From NCBI GenBank assembly GCA_045649105.1, contig JAZRPG010000027.1, positions 62,001 to 126,000 on the forward strand: 64,000 bases of DNA, given 5' to 3'. The notes beneath the pieces are model-generated. The model ran no database searches. It had not been told where the DNA came from and was given only the letters and a program-made list of their open reading frames with translations. Positions 8,817 through 17,854 of the stretch are shown here, one piece after another (within the stretch, counting starts at the first letter, position 1; every line of letters starts with the position of its first letter). The translations under genes were made by a program, and so were the position numbers. This DNA comes from JAZRPG01 sp045649105. Its GTDB lineage: Bacteria > Bacillota > Clostridia > Oscillospirales > JAAYXM01.

Positions 8817-9947
8817 ATGTTTGAAATAAAACTAAAATCCCAAAAAGCACGGCGAGGTGTTTTCAAAACACCTCACGGTGAGATACAGACGCCTGTTTTT
8901 ATGAATGTTGCAACTCAAGGAGCAATAAAAGGCGGACTCTCGGCACTTGATTTAAAAAATATATCTTGCAAAACCGCGCTTTCCAATACATATCATCTTC
9001 ACCTTCGTCCCGGCGAGGATATTGTAAAGAAAATGGGCGGGCTTCACAAGTTTATGATGTGGGACGGTCCGATTCTTACTGACAGTGGCGGGTTCCAGGT
9101 GTTTTCACTGGCATCTCTTCGCAATATTGAAGAAGAAGGTGTTACATTTGCGTCTCATATAGACGGACGGAAAATATTTATGTCTCCTGAAATATCAATG
9201 CAGATACAGTCGGCTCTCGGTTCTGATATTGCAATGGCCTTTGACGAGTGTGTGGAAAATCCGTCACCGTATGAATATGTAAAAAATTCCTGCGAGAGAA
9301 CAACGCGTTGGCTTGCGCGATGCAAAACTGAGCTTGAAAGACTAAACAGCGCAGATGACTGCGTTAACCCCGGTCAGATGCTCTTTGGAATCAATCAGGG
9401 CGGAACATATGAGGACTTAAGAATAAAGCATATGCTCGAGATCAGCAAGCTTGATTTACCGGGTTATGCAATAGGCGGACTTGCTGTAGGAGAAAGTACC
9501 GAAGATATGTACAGGATTATAGATGCAGTTGAGCCATACATGCCCGAGGACAAGCCGAGATATCTTATGGGTGTCGGCACACCTACAAATATAATTGAAG
9601 GTGTGGCGCGCGGTATTGACTTTTTTGATTGCGTCCTCCCTGCCAGAAATGCACGACACGGACATCTTTTTACGGAATGTGGCTGTATTAATATAAATAA
9701 TGAAAAATATAAAGATGACCCGCTCCCGATTGATCCTGAATGCGACTGCCCTGTCTGCAGGACATATTCACGCGCTTATATAAGACATCTTATACGCGCA
9801 AAGGAAATGCTTGCTATGCGCCTGTGCGTAATGCATAATCTTTATTTCTATAATAAGCTCGCAGAGAGAATTAGAACTGCCCTTGATAAGGGAGAGTTTG
9901 ATGCGTTCAGAGAAACTTACTCAGGAAAATTCGACAAAAGAATATAA
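8817..9947 (+). CDS. tgt: tRNA-guanine transglycosylase
   Basis: Exchanges guanine 34 in GUN-anticodon tRNAs for the queuine precursor preQ1. The catalytic/substrate motif is in LTDSGGFQVFSL near residue 90, GGLAVGE near 220 and the VLPARNARHG segment near 275. The zinc site is CDCPVC followed by a downstream His (about residues 310-340). 376 residues is the normal length. Paired with queA, upstream of spoIID. Confidence 0.96.
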   Translation: MFEIKLKSQKARRGVFKTPHGEIQTPVFMNVATQGAIKGGLSALDLKNISCKTALSNTYHLHLRPGEDIVKKMGGLHKFMMWDGPILTDSGGFQVFSLASLRNIEEEGVTFASHIDGRKIFMSPEISMQIQSALGSDIAMAFDECVENPSPYEYVKNSCERTTRWLARCKTELERLNSADDCVNPGQMLFGINQGGTYEDLRIKHMLEISKLDLPGYAIGGLAVGESTEDMYRIIDAVEPYMPEDKPRYLMGVGTPTNIIEGVARGIDFFDCVLPARNARHGHLFTECGCININNEKYKDDPLPIDPECDCPVCRTYSRAYIRHLIRAKEMLAMRLCVMHNLYFYNKLAERIRTALDKGEFDAFRETYSGKFDKRI

Positions 9948-9974
9948 ATTTCATAAAGAAAGGATATGTGCAAG

Positions 9975-11660
9975 TTGAAAAAGCTATTAATCGCTTTTGT
10001 TATATCTACATTTTTTATTCTTGCGGCACATGCAGCGCCTGATGCAAACCCGACAGTTCGTGTCGGTCTTTATTACAACAAAAATGCGCTCCCGTCCGCA
10101 AATTTGCAAAATATTGACGGGCTCGGCTATAGATTTGGCTTTTTTGACTCTACGCATAACTTTATTTCACAGTTTTCCATATCCGACAAAAATCGCATAA
10201 GCATGCTTAAGGATATGAATATGTACTATTATGATGGTGTTTTTTACGAGTCCGGACAGCCTTCCGGTAGCAAATTTATCGGTGCATATCATCTCCAGCT
10301 TGACACATCGTACAGCACGCAGGACGAGGCAAAATCTATGGCCTCTTCTCTGAAAATGCAAGGTATTCCGGCGTTTGTCGCCGTTTCGGCAAATACATAC
10401 AGAATCCGTATCGGTTCGTACGCCTCATTGACAGAGGCTCTTCCTGACACAATGAAGTATCTCAGTGTAGGAACGACAAGTGTTGTCGGTGCTTCTGCAC
10501 AGTGTGTAACGGTTGTTGATACCTCTGACGGAACAATTTTCTTTGAATACGACAACAAGACAAGCCTTGGTGTGTACCCGTCTCTCGGCGAGGTCTCTAT
10601 GCCTCTTACTTGGTTTAAGGGCTATAAATATTACGGTGGTTTTCAGTATATACGCGACACGGGAAACATATCTGTCATAAACTTCGTTCCCATGCAGCAG
10701 TATGTAATGGGTGTAATTCCGTATGAAATGTCGCCCAAATGGCCTATTGAGGCACTTAAGGCACAGGCAATGTGCGCGAGAACATATGCACTTTATAATT
10801 ACGGAAAACACGGGAAGGATTTTGATGTATGCGCTACTACCGACTGTCAGGTCTATAGCGGCGCAGGCTCTGCTACGGAAAACTCAAACCGTGCAGTAGA
10901 CGAAACATACGGAGCATATATACTGTATGACGGAAAGCCGATAAATGCAGTTTTTCACTCATCCGACGGCGGTGCCACGGAGGATTCCGAAAATGTATGG
11001 TCTGCAGCACTCCCCTACCTCAGAGGTGTTTATGACTCGAATGAGGATTTGGACAGCTCAATAAACGGAAGATGGTCATATGATTATTCTCCGCAGGAGC
11101 TCACATATATACTTAATTCAAAAGGATATGAGTGTGGCCTTATTGCAGACATGTATGTAAAAGAATTTACTGCAATGGGTAATGTAAAGACACTTACAGT
11201 TGTAGATATCAACGGAAAGGTGATGAATTTTTCCAAAGAACGCGCAAGAACAATACTTTACAGCTCAACATATAAAAAGTATACACACAGCCAGAGATAT
11301 ACCGTAACAAAAACAGGAGCGGGCTCTGACGCTTCAAAAAAACTGTATATTAATGGCGGTGGCAGTGTAGACCTTATGTTTGATACGGTATTTGCCGTCG
11401 GAAATGGTGGCATAGTATCGCGCCTTACTGATAAAAACATCTCGATAATAACGGCAACGGGTAAAACCACCTTTGGTGAGGATTCAAGAACATCCGCGAC
11501 GTCCGGCCCCACTGTATTCAGAGTATCCGGAACAGGCTGGGGACATAATGTCGGTATGAGTCAGAACGGTGCAAAGGCACTTGCACTGGCGGGAAAAACG
11601 GCAGAAGAGATAATCAATTTTTATTACACCGATGTAGATATTTATAAGGCAACTTATTAA
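9975..11660 (+). CDS. spoIID: SpoIID/LytB-domain protein with SPOR-like domain
   Basis: Probable lytic transglycosylase of the SpoIID family, which cleaves denuded glycan strands during engulfment. A signal peptide (about residues 1-20) is followed by a SPOR-like region near residues 100-150 (FIGAYHLQLDT to RIRIGSYASLTEAL). The SpoIID domain (about 235-555) contains YVMGVIPYEMSPKWPIEALKAQ, CVTTDCQVY-like CATTDCQVYSG, SDGGATEDSENVW and GHNVGMSQNGAKALA near the end. At 561 residues it is much longer than B. subtilis SpoIID. The start is uncertain: TTG at 9975 has AAAGGA about ten bases upstream, while ATG at 9966 lies almost on the SD. It could be a paralogue rather than the sporulation-specific protein. 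Confidence 0.82.
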   Translation: MKKLLIAFVISTFFILAAHAAPDANPTVRVGLYYNKNALPSANLQNIDGLGYRFGFFDSTHNFISQFSISDKNRISMLKDMNMYYYDGVFYESGQPSGSKFIGAYHLQLDTSYSTQDEAKSMASSLKMQGIPAFVAVSANTYRIRIGSYASLTEALPDTMKYLSVGTTSVVGASAQCVTVVDTSDGTIFFEYDNKTSLGVYPSLGEVSMPLTWFKGYKYYGGFQYIRDTGNISVINFVPMQQYVMGVIPYEMSPKWPIEALKAQAMCARTYALYNYGKHGKDFDVCATTDCQVYSGAGSATENSNRAVDETYGAYILYDGKPINAVFHSSDGGATEDSENVWSAALPYLRGVYDSNEDLDSSINGRWSYDYSPQELTYILNSKGYECGLIADMYVKEFTAMGNVKTLTVVDINGKVMNFSKERARTILYSSTYKKYTHSQRYTVTKTGAGSDASKKLYINGGGSVDLMFDTVFAVGNGGIVSRLTDKNISIITATGKTTFGEDSRTSATSGPTVFRVSGTGWGHNVGMSQNGAKALALAGKTAEEIINFYYTDVDIYKATY

Positions 11661-11682
11661 ATTGTAAATTTCTTCTTGGCTA

Positions 11683-11711
11683 TTGCATTTTAACCTAAAT
11701 ACTGGTAATAT
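11683..11711 (+). promoter_or_regulatory. Probable promoter of yajC group
   Basis: -35 TTGCAT (11683-11688), 17-base spacer, -10 TAATAT (11706-11711), 64 bases before yajC. Confidence 0.5.
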
Positions 11712-11774
11712 ATATGTATGTGATTTTGTATGTCATATCACACGAAAAATATTGACATTGAGAGGATGTACCCA

Positions 11775-12206
11775 ATGAACAAAAAACGTATTCTTTCATT
11801 TATTGCAGTAGTTATGGTTCTTTTGTCAATGCTTCCAATGGCTTTTGCAGCTCCGGAGGTTGCCGGTGACGCAGCTAATGGTGAACCTCTTCCCTGGTAT
11901 GCGGCTTCCGGTATTATACAGTTTGCGCCGATAGTTATCATGGTGCTTGTGTTTTACTTTTTCCTCATTCGTCCTGAGAATAAGAGAAAAAAGGAAACCG
12001 CTCAGATGCGTGATTCTCTGAAGGTCGGCGACAAGGTTGTTACAATCGGAGGTATCATAGGTCGCATTGTCAAGGTTAAGGACGATGAGATTTTCCTCGA
12101 GACAAGCACAGACAAAAATAAATTGGTATTTAAAAAATGGGCAATAAGCAGTGTTGAAAAAGCTGCTGAAAAAGCTCCGGAGAAGGAATCTGAAGACGCC
12201 GAATAA
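11775..12206 (+). CDS. yajC: Preprotein translocase subunit YajC
   Basis: Small membrane component associated with SecDF of the Sec translocase. The segment IIQFAPIVIMVLVFYFFLIRPENKRKKE (membrane helix plus basic anchor) and the following LKVGDKVVTIGGIIGRIVKVKDDEI are diagnostic. Unlike short proteobacterial YajC it begins with a signal-peptide-like segment (MNKKRILSFIAVVMVLL, Ala-rich end), so the family helix is the second hydrophobic segment. Start chosen at 11775 with GAGAGG nine bases upstream. The C-terminus is charged (KAAEKAPEKESEDAE). Neighbouring TIGR04086 and scfA are typical clostridial company. Confidence 0.9.
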   Translation: MNKKRILSFIAVVMVLLSMLPMAFAAPEVAGDAANGEPLPWYAASGIIQFAPIVIMVLVFYFFLIRPENKRKKETAQMRDSLKVGDKVVTIGGIIGRIVKVKDDEIFLETSTDKNKLVFKKWAISSVEKAAEKAPEKESEDAE

Positions 12207-12284
12207 TCATTCTGATTAATTTCGCATTAATCTTACCCCTGCCGAATATTAATATAACAGATATTTTTCGGGGGTGGATTAAAA

Positions 12285-12689
12285 ATGAACAAAAAAGAGG
12301 ATTCCGTCAGAGCTACATCACCTGCACCGATTTTATTTTTGGTATATTGTGCATTCGGCCTCATTTTAAGCATTGTGTTGTCCTTTGTGACAGCTATGCT
12401 TATTTCTGCCGAGACGCTCCCCGCTTCCGCTGTTGAAGCTGTTGCGTACATCAGTGCATTTATTGGTGCATTTTTTGCAAGTTTTATTTCTGCCAAAAAA
12501 TTCGGGAGAGCTATTCTTTCTGCATTACTTCAAGGCTTAATCTTTTTTGCGGCACTTTATCTTACGGGTGCTATATTTTTTGGAAGATTAATGCCGGGCA
12601 GCGCTTCCCTAGGGGTATTTCTTGCGTGCTTGTTTGGCTCTGTATTTTCAGGTATGCTCGCTGCCTGCGGTAAAAAACGCAGGCGCTGA
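12285..12689 (+). CDS. TIGR04086 family membrane protein
   Basis: 134-residue protein with four predicted membrane segments (about residues 17-40, 50-68, 75-98 and 105-125) and a basic tail ending KKRRR. The order yajC, this gene, scfA, scfB is a recurrent clostridial arrangement and matches family TIGR04086, whose function is unknown. It has a GGGGG SD. The spacing suggests co-transcription with yajC and the SCIFF genes, but no role in peptide export or maturation can be read from the sequence. Confidence 0.75.
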   Translation: MNKKEDSVRATSPAPILFLVYCAFGLILSIVLSFVTAMLISAETLPASAVEAVAYISAFIGAFFASFISAKKFGRAILSALLQGLIFFAALYLTGAIFFGRLMPGSASLGVFLACLFGSVFSGMLAACGKKRRR

Positions 12690-12725
12690 GATAAAAACAT
12701 CTTATCTACGAAAGGAAAATTTACA

Positions 12726-12872
12726 ATGGAACACATTAAGACAATCAGTAAAGCTGTTTTAAAGAAGAGCGCAGCTCATGGCGGTTGCGGAGAGTGCCAG
12801 ACATCATGCCAGTCTGCATGCAAAACATCTTGCACGGTTGCGAACCAGAAATGTGAGCGGAATAAAGACTAA
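12726..12872 (+). CDS. scfA: SCIFF ranthipeptide precursor (six Cys in forty-five)
   Basis: 48-residue peptide with leader MEHIKTISKAVLKKSAAHGG and a core holding six cysteines at 21, 24, 28, 32, 36 and 43. The near-regular spacing and the leader match SCIFF, a ribosomal peptide precursor that is almost universal in Clostridia. The neighbouring radical SAM enzyme installs thioether links from Cys sulfurs to non-alpha carbons of acceptor residues (Thr in studied examples). AAAGGA lies about ten bases before the ATG. The mature product's role is unsettled in the family; quorum or redox signalling has been proposed. Confidence 0.95.
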   Translation: MEHIKTISKAVLKKSAAHGGCGECQTSCQSACKTSCTVANQKCERNKD

Positions 12873-12889
12873 TTTTCTGTTCAGACATG

Positions 12890-12925
12890 AAACGGATTGT
12901 TGCTTTGCGACAGTCCGTTTTAATT
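12890..12925 (+). terminator. Hairpin between scfA and scfB, probable attenuator
   Basis: Arms AAACGGATTGT (12890-12900) and ACAGTCCGTTT (12910-12920) form an 11-base stem with one mismatch, followed by a short T-containing run. It would lower read-through into scfB so that the peptide exceeds the enzyme, or protect the scfA 3' end. Confidence 0.55.
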
Positions 12926-12950
12926 AGTCTTATATCATGGAGGATTTTTA

Positions 12951-14306
12951 ATGATACATACATACTCTCTTGGCGGTTACAATATCGCCGTTGATGTAAA
13001 CAGCGGAGCTGTACATGCCCTCTCAAACTGTGCATATGATGTGTTGAACATATTAGAGCCGCCTCTTGATTCGGCCTGTCCTGAAAATATTTTCAAAAAA
13101 CTGACATCATACAGCCATGATGAGATAAAAAGTGCTTATGATGAGCTATATAACCTCTATAAAGAAGGAATGCTGTTTGCGGACGATGACTATATCGATA
13201 TAAAAGGAGCACTTCCTGAAAATGCCCCGCTTAAGGCTCTTTGTCTCCATATTGCGCATGACTGCAATCTGAGATGCAAGTATTGCTTTGCCTCTACGGG
13301 TGACTTCGGAACCGGCAGAAAACTCATGCCATTTGAGGTTGCAAAGGCGGCAATTGACTTTGTTATAAAGCGCTCAATGTCACGTCGTAATATAGAGATT
13401 GACTTTTTTGGTGGCGAGCCGCTCATGGGCTTTGAAACCGTTCGTAAAACTGTCGAATATGCAAAGGAACAGGCAAAAATACATGGAAAGCATTTTCGCT
13501 TTACACTTACAACCAACGGTGTGCTTTTAAATGATGAGATTATAGAATACATCAATCGCGAAATGTCAAATGTCGTTCTCTCTCTCGATGGCAGACCTGA
13601 GGTAAACGACGCTGTAAGACCTGCGGCAAACGGCAAAGGAAGCTATGACATTATAGTTCCTAAGTTTAAAAAATTGGTCGATAACAGAGACAAGTCGCGC
13701 GATTACTATGTCAGAGGGACTTTTACAAGAGATAATATTGATTTCACAAATGATGTTCTTCACATTGCAGACCTTGGATTTTCCGAGCTTTCCATAGAGC
13801 CGGTTGTCGCCGAGGCAGAATCTCCATATTCTCTGCGTGAAGAAGATTTCGATAAAATTTGCGCTGAGTATGATAAGCTTTCTGAAATTATGAAGGAGCG
13901 CAAGGATTTCAGATTCTTCCACTTCCTTGTTGACCTTGATCAGGGTCCATGCATAATAAAGCGAGTGCGCGGATGCGGAGCCGGATATGAGTATGCGGCA
14001 ATCTCTCCGGAGGGAGATGTTTATCCATGCCATCAGTTTGTCGGAAAACCTGAGTACCTTATGGGAAATGTGCTTGAAGATACACTGGATAAAGACATTT
14101 CAAAGAAGTTTATGGGTCAGAATGTGTTTACGCGCAAAGAATGCCGGAATTGTTGGGCAAAATACTACTGCAGTGGCGGATGCAGCGCGGCAAACCTTAA
14201 TATGAACAATGATTTGAGCGTACCGTATGAATACGCTTGCCGTTTAGAGCGCAAACGCCTTGAGTGTGCAATAATACTGAAAGTTCATGAGTCGCTAAAT
14301 TCATAA
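12951..14306 (+). CDS. scfB: SCIFF peptide maturase, radical SAM/SPASM protein
   Basis: Thioether-forming radical SAM enzyme that modifies the ScfA peptide. The N-terminal 85 residues form a peptide-recognition (RRE-like) region. The radical SAM cluster motif CNLRCKYC places C105, C109 and C112. FFGGEPLM and LTTNGVLL follow. The C-terminal SPASM region begins at about C342 (CGAGYEYAAISPEGDVYPC) and ends in CRNCWAKYYCSGGC, supplying ligands for auxiliary 4Fe-4S clusters. 451 residues is the family length. A GGAGG SD lies eight bases before the ATG, 78 bases after scfA. Confidence 0.95.
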   Translation: MIHTYSLGGYNIAVDVNSGAVHALSNCAYDVLNILEPPLDSACPENIFKKLTSYSHDEIKSAYDELYNLYKEGMLFADDDYIDIKGALPENAPLKALCLHIAHDCNLRCKYCFASTGDFGTGRKLMPFEVAKAAIDFVIKRSMSRRNIEIDFFGGEPLMGFETVRKTVEYAKEQAKIHGKHFRFTLTTNGVLLNDEIIEYINREMSNVVLSLDGRPEVNDAVRPAANGKGSYDIIVPKFKKLVDNRDKSRDYYVRGTFTRDNIDFTNDVLHIADLGFSELSIEPVVAEAESPYSLREEDFDKICAEYDKLSEIMKERKDFRFFHFLVDLDQGPCIIKRVRGCGAGYEYAAISPEGDVYPCHQFVGKPEYLMGNVLEDTLDKDISKKFMGQNVFTRKECRNCWAKYYCSGGCSAANLNMNNDLSVPYEYACRLERKRLECAIILKVHESLNS

Positions 14307-14331
14307 ATACTTATTCCGGAGAGTGTTTTGT

Positions 14332-15567
14332 ATGAAGGAACTTAACATCTCAATACCTCAATATGTTGCGGAAATTATTTCACTGCTCGAATCCGGTGGT
14401 TTTGAAGCATATGTTGTAGGGGGATGCGTGCGTGATAGCCTGCTTGGAGTTTTAGCACATGACTGGGATGTATGTTCTTCTGCACTGCCAGAGGAGGTGC
14501 AAAGACAACTCTGCGGATTTAAAGTAATAGAAACGGGAATTGCACACGGAACGGTTACTGCTGTAAAAAACGGAGAAATATGCGAGATAACCACATTTCG
14601 TAACGATGGTGATTATACTGACCACCGGCGGCCGGATTCGGTTTCTTACACAAAAAATATAGAAAATGACTTAAAGCGTCGTGACTTTACAATAAATGCT
14701 ATGGCCTACTCCCCTGTCAGAGGTATGATAGATTTATTCGATGGTGAAAAAGACCTGAGCAAGCGCGTCATAAGATGCGTCGGCGACCCTGAAAAGCGCT
14801 TTGACGAGGACGCTCTTCGCATTATGCGTGCGCTTAGATTTTCTTCTACGCTCGGTTTTTCTATAGAAGAAAAAACAGCCGATGCAATGCTTGCCGGCGC
14901 AGGACTTCTGCAATATATTGCAAGGGAGCGAATCAACAGTGAACTGTCCGGGATTCTTTGCGGAGCTAATGTTTCGGATATATTGATTAAATGTAGGCAG
15001 ATTTTTAAGGAGCTGTTCGGTGATTTCTTAGTATCTGACTCATGGAATGTTATTGCAGAAACGGTAGGCCGTGCTCATCCGAATTTAATACTGCGCCTTT
15101 CTCTCCTTCTTGATTTGGTACCACTACCCGATGCGATAAATTTTTTGCACGAGCTCAGATTTGATAAAAAAACAATTTCAGGCGTATCATTTTTGCTCAA
15201 AAACCGGGATTTTACTCCTGCTTGCAATGATATATCTCTGAAAAAAATGTTGTCTGAATTCGGAATTGAAAACTCAAGGATGCTTGTTCAATCCAAAATT
15301 GCAAAAGAACCAAAAAACATAGATTTAAAATCAATATGCGATACAATGGAGACGATAATTAAAAATCCGCCACCGCTAAGAATCGAGGAGCTTGAAATCA
15401 ACGGCAACGATTTGATGAAGCTGGGAATTCCCGAAGGTAAAAAGATAAGAGAAATTCTCATGTTTGCACTTGATTCTGTGCTTTCCGGAAAGGTGCCAAA
15501 TGACAGGACAGAATTGCTTCAATATTTAGTTACAAATAAAAACAAAAACATTTTTAAAGATATATAA
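14332..15567 (+). CDS. cca: CCA tRNA nucleotidyltransferase / poly(A) polymerase family
   Basis: Adds or repairs the 3'-terminal CCA of tRNAs (class II nucleotidyltransferase). The nucleotidyltransferase head has GGCVRDSLLGVLAHDWDVCSSA near residues 31-52, with DWD as the metal site. RRDFTINAMAYSP and the neck motif RFDEDALRIMRALRF follow. The C-terminal part (about 230-411) is helical and lacks a clear HD phosphohydrolase motif. 411 residues. The chosen ATG follows a CCGGAGAG SD. A weak inverted repeat without a T run (about 15570-15603) lies just downstream. Confidence 0.9.
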   Translation: MKELNISIPQYVAEIISLLESGGFEAYVVGGCVRDSLLGVLAHDWDVCSSALPEEVQRQLCGFKVIETGIAHGTVTAVKNGEICEITTFRNDGDYTDHRRPDSVSYTKNIENDLKRRDFTINAMAYSPVRGMIDLFDGEKDLSKRVIRCVGDPEKRFDEDALRIMRALRFSSTLGFSIEEKTADAMLAGAGLLQYIARERINSELSGILCGANVSDILIKCRQIFKELFGDFLVSDSWNVIAETVGRAHPNLILRLSLLLDLVPLPDAINFLHELRFDKKTISGVSFLLKNRDFTPACNDISLKKMLSEFGIENSRMLVQSKIAKEPKNIDLKSICDTMETIIKNPPPLRIEELEINGNDLMKLGIPEGKKIREILMFALDSVLSGKVPNDRTELLQYLVTNKNKNIFKDI

Positions 15568-15638
15568 TTTTTACCCCGTTTTTCTTTTGAAATACGGGGT
15601 AAATTACTGTTGATTTAAACTTTTTACTTATAAGAGCT

Positions 15639-15667
15639 TGACAAAAAGGTTACAATAGGTTACAATA
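15639..15667 (+). promoter_or_regulatory. Strong sigma-A promoter of the G5/3D protein
   Basis: Perfect -35 TTGACA (15639-15644), 17-base spacer, -10 TACAAT (15662-15667). About 100 bases of leader precede the gene. Confidence 0.8.
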
Positions 15668-15770
15668 ACAACAATGTGTGAAACAATTTTGGGAGTTATT
15701 GTAATCCTGATACAAATTTTGACATATACTTGTAACAGCTTGTTTTCACACATTTACAAGGAGGCAATTT

Positions 15771-16808
15771 ATGTCAGCAAAAGTTCGAAGTATACCACAT
15801 ATGTTTATATCTCTGCTTTCACGCAGACCGGTTATTATTTCCCTCGTTTGTGTAATTACTGTGTTTTGTATAGCAGCTTCCCTTTCGTCTATGAACACAT
15901 TTATTGTTTATGACGGTGACAATGTTTCTGTTTTAAACAGCAGTGTTACATGCTGCAGCGATGCTCTTAATGAAATGGGAATCTCGCTTGACGCAAATGA
16001 CTATGTCGAAATGCCGGATAAGCCTGTAGGCGGTATTGCAAAAATACGCATACACCGTAAAAAGGAAGTCACCGTAAACATCGGAACATCTTCCAAAGTT
16101 CTCCTTGCCGAAAATGAAAGAGATGTTTCATCATTACTTTTAAATAACGGTATAGAGCTATCGGAGCACGATGTTCTTTCACTCCCCGCAGATTCACCTG
16201 TAACAGATGGCATGTCAGTCAGTATAACCCGTGTTTCCTATTCCACATCAGAGGAGCATAAGGATATTGACTTTAAAAAGACACGGCGTGCATCAGCTTC
16301 TCTTGAAGCAGGTAAAGAACGAGTAGTTCAAAAGGGCGTAAAAGGCAAAAATAAGCTCGTATATAAGATAAAAACTGAAAACGGCAATGTAACAGGCAAG
16401 GAGCTTGTTAGTGAGACCGTTGTCAAGGAACCTGTAAATCAAATCGTTGAGTATGGAACAAAAAAGGTTTCAAACCCCGGAACGGTCACGACATTTTCAG
16501 GAGAAAAGCTTAAGTACAAAAGAGTCTTAAATGTTACAGCCACTGCATACACAACCGAGCGCAGTTCCGACAAGATAACGGCAACAGGAAAAGTCGCGCG
16601 CGTTGGACTTGTCGCTGTAGACCCGAAAGTTATTCCCCTTGGTTCAAAGCTTTATATAGTCTCGGCCGACGGAAAGAGCTGGTCTTACGGTACCGCAGTT
16701 GCCGCTGATACGGGCGTCAAAGGAAATAAGATAGATTTGTTTTATAACACTTATAATGAATGTATAAGCTTTGGCAGACGGAAAGCAAAGGTTTATGTTC
16801 TTGAATAG
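15771..16808 (+). CDS. YabE-like cell-wall protein: DUF348 repeats, G5 and 3D domains
   Basis: 345-residue exported protein probably acting on the cell wall. A membrane anchor/signal (about residues 18-40) is followed by two DUF348-type repeats (about 43-95 and 96-150), a G5 domain (about 155-240) and a C-terminal 3D domain (about 250-345). The 3D domain has the family Asp residues in VAVDPKVIPLG, VAADTG and KIDLFY, the fold shared with MltA-like and Rpf-like lytic enzymes. As in Bacillus, a yabE-type gene precedes rsmA/ksgA, but rnmV, which often sits between them, is absent here. Confidence 0.87.
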   Translation: MSAKVRSIPHMFISLLSRRPVIISLVCVITVFCIAASLSSMNTFIVYDGDNVSVLNSSVTCCSDALNEMGISLDANDYVEMPDKPVGGIAKIRIHRKKEVTVNIGTSSKVLLAENERDVSSLLLNNGIELSEHDVLSLPADSPVTDGMSVSITRVSYSTSEEHKDIDFKKTRRASASLEAGKERVVQKGVKGKNKLVYKIKTENGNVTGKELVSETVVKEPVNQIVEYGTKKVSNPGTVTTFSGEKLKYKRVLNVTATAYTTERSSDKITATGKVARVGLVAVDPKVIPLGSKLYIVSADGKSWSYGTAVAADTGVKGNKIDLFYNTYNECISFGRRKAKVYVLE

Positions 16809-16813
16809 TGAAT

Positions 16814-16858
16814 AATTAAGGCGGGTGTCTCCTTCTTAGAGATGCCCGCCTTAATTTA
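16814..16858 (+). terminator. Intrinsic terminator
   Basis: Long stem, arms 16814-16831 and 16839-16856 (core AAGGCGGG/CCCGCCTT), ending in AATTT; follows the G5/3D gene by five bases. Confidence 0.8.
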
Positions 16859-16864
16859 AATCAG

Positions 16865-16893
16865 TTGCGAAAGGTAAAAAAACAGGTTATAAT
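16865..16893 (+). promoter_or_regulatory. Probable promoter of rsmA
   Basis: -35 TTGCGA (16865-16870), 17-base spacer, -10 TATAAT (16888-16893), 33 bases before the rsmA start. Confidence 0.7.
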
Positions 16894-16926
16894 ATAAAAA
16901 GATTAAAAATTTCGGAGAAGGATAAA

Positions 16927-17793
16927 ATGGATTTATTTTCGGTAAAGAGTATTCGCGAAATACTTTCAAGGCATGGCTTTAAGTTTTCAAAATCACTCGG
17001 TCAGAATTTTCTTACTGAGAGATATGTTTGTGAGCAGATTGCGGAGCTTTCAGGGCTGTCTGATAAAGAATGCGTGTTGGAGATAGGTCCCGGCCTCGGA
17101 AGCCTGACAAGTGAGCTTGCAAAGCGTTCAGGCAAGGTTGTAACTGTAGAGATTGACCGCGCCCTTCTCCCCGTACTTAACGAAACCCTTGCCGAGTATG
17201 AGAATATAACGGTAATAAGCGGTGACATTTTAAAGTGTGATTTGCCGCAGCTTATCGAGCGGGAGTTCGGGAGTTTAAAGCCAAAAGTATGTGCAAACCT
17301 TCCCTATTATATAACAACACCGGTCATTTCACGGCTTATTGATTCAAAGCTTTTTTCCTCTATAACAACAATGATACAGAAAGAGGTTGCTGACCGTATT
17401 TGCGCAAAACCGGGTACATCTGATTACGGTGCATTTTCAGTTTATGTACAGTATTATACTGAACCTGAGTTTTTATTTGATGTTCCTGCAACCTGCTTTG
17501 AGCCGCAACCAAAGGTGAACTCTGCTGTAGTAATGCTCAAAATGCGGGATGTCCCCCCTGTTTTGCCAAAATCAGAGGAACTGTTTTTTAAAGTCGTCAA
17601 AGCATCCTTCGCACAGCGGAGAAAACAGCTTGTAAACGGTCTTTTTTCGGCATTCAGCTCTCTTGTTTCAAAAGAGGAAATACTTGATATCCTCGTCTCA
17701 TCAGGGCAAAAGATTACGGTAAGAGGCGAAGAACTCGGACTGGCTCAATTCTGTAATATTTCCGACAGGCTTTATGACATTATATATAAATAA
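16927..17793 (+). CDS. rsmA: 16S rRNA dimethyladenosine transferase (KsgA)
   Basis: Dimethylates A1518 and A1519 of 16S rRNA late in small-subunit assembly. The hallmarks are KSLGQNFL near residue 22, the SAM-binding loop LEIGPGLGSLT near 53, the acidic VEIDR and the catalytic NLPYYITTPV near 124. The C-terminal helical domain contains SFAQRRKQL. 288 residues is the normal size. It has its own promoter and converges on tyrS. Confidence 0.97.
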   Translation: MDLFSVKSIREILSRHGFKFSKSLGQNFLTERYVCEQIAELSGLSDKECVLEIGPGLGSLTSELAKRSGKVVTVEIDRALLPVLNETLAEYENITVISGDILKCDLPQLIEREFGSLKPKVCANLPYYITTPVISRLIDSKLFSSITTMIQKEVADRICAKPGTSDYGAFSVYVQYYTEPEFLFDVPATCFEPQPKVNSAVVMLKMRDVPPVLPKSEELFFKVVKASFAQRRKQLVNGLFSAFSSLVSKEEILDILVSSGQKITVRGEELGLAQFCNISDRLYDIIYK

Positions 17794-17809
17794 TAAAATA
17801 TTGCATTAA

Positions 17810-17846
17810 AAAACAGCGCAAGACTTAAATATCTTGCGCTGTTTTT
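17810..17846. terminator. Bidirectional terminator between rsmA and tyrS
   Basis: Perfect 14-base arms (17810-17823 and 17832-17845, core ACAGCGCAAGA) with A run on the left and T run on the right; serves both converging operons. Confidence 0.88.
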
Positions 17847-17854
17847 ATCATTAA

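Noticed and set aside
13190..13636. Antisense ORF of about 150 codons within scfB
   Set aside because: Shadow of a strongly supported radical SAM gene; no SD or family features.
15570..15603. Terminator after cca (TTACCCCGT/ACGGGGTAA)
   Set aside because: Nine-base arms but no T run follows, so only a weak possibility.
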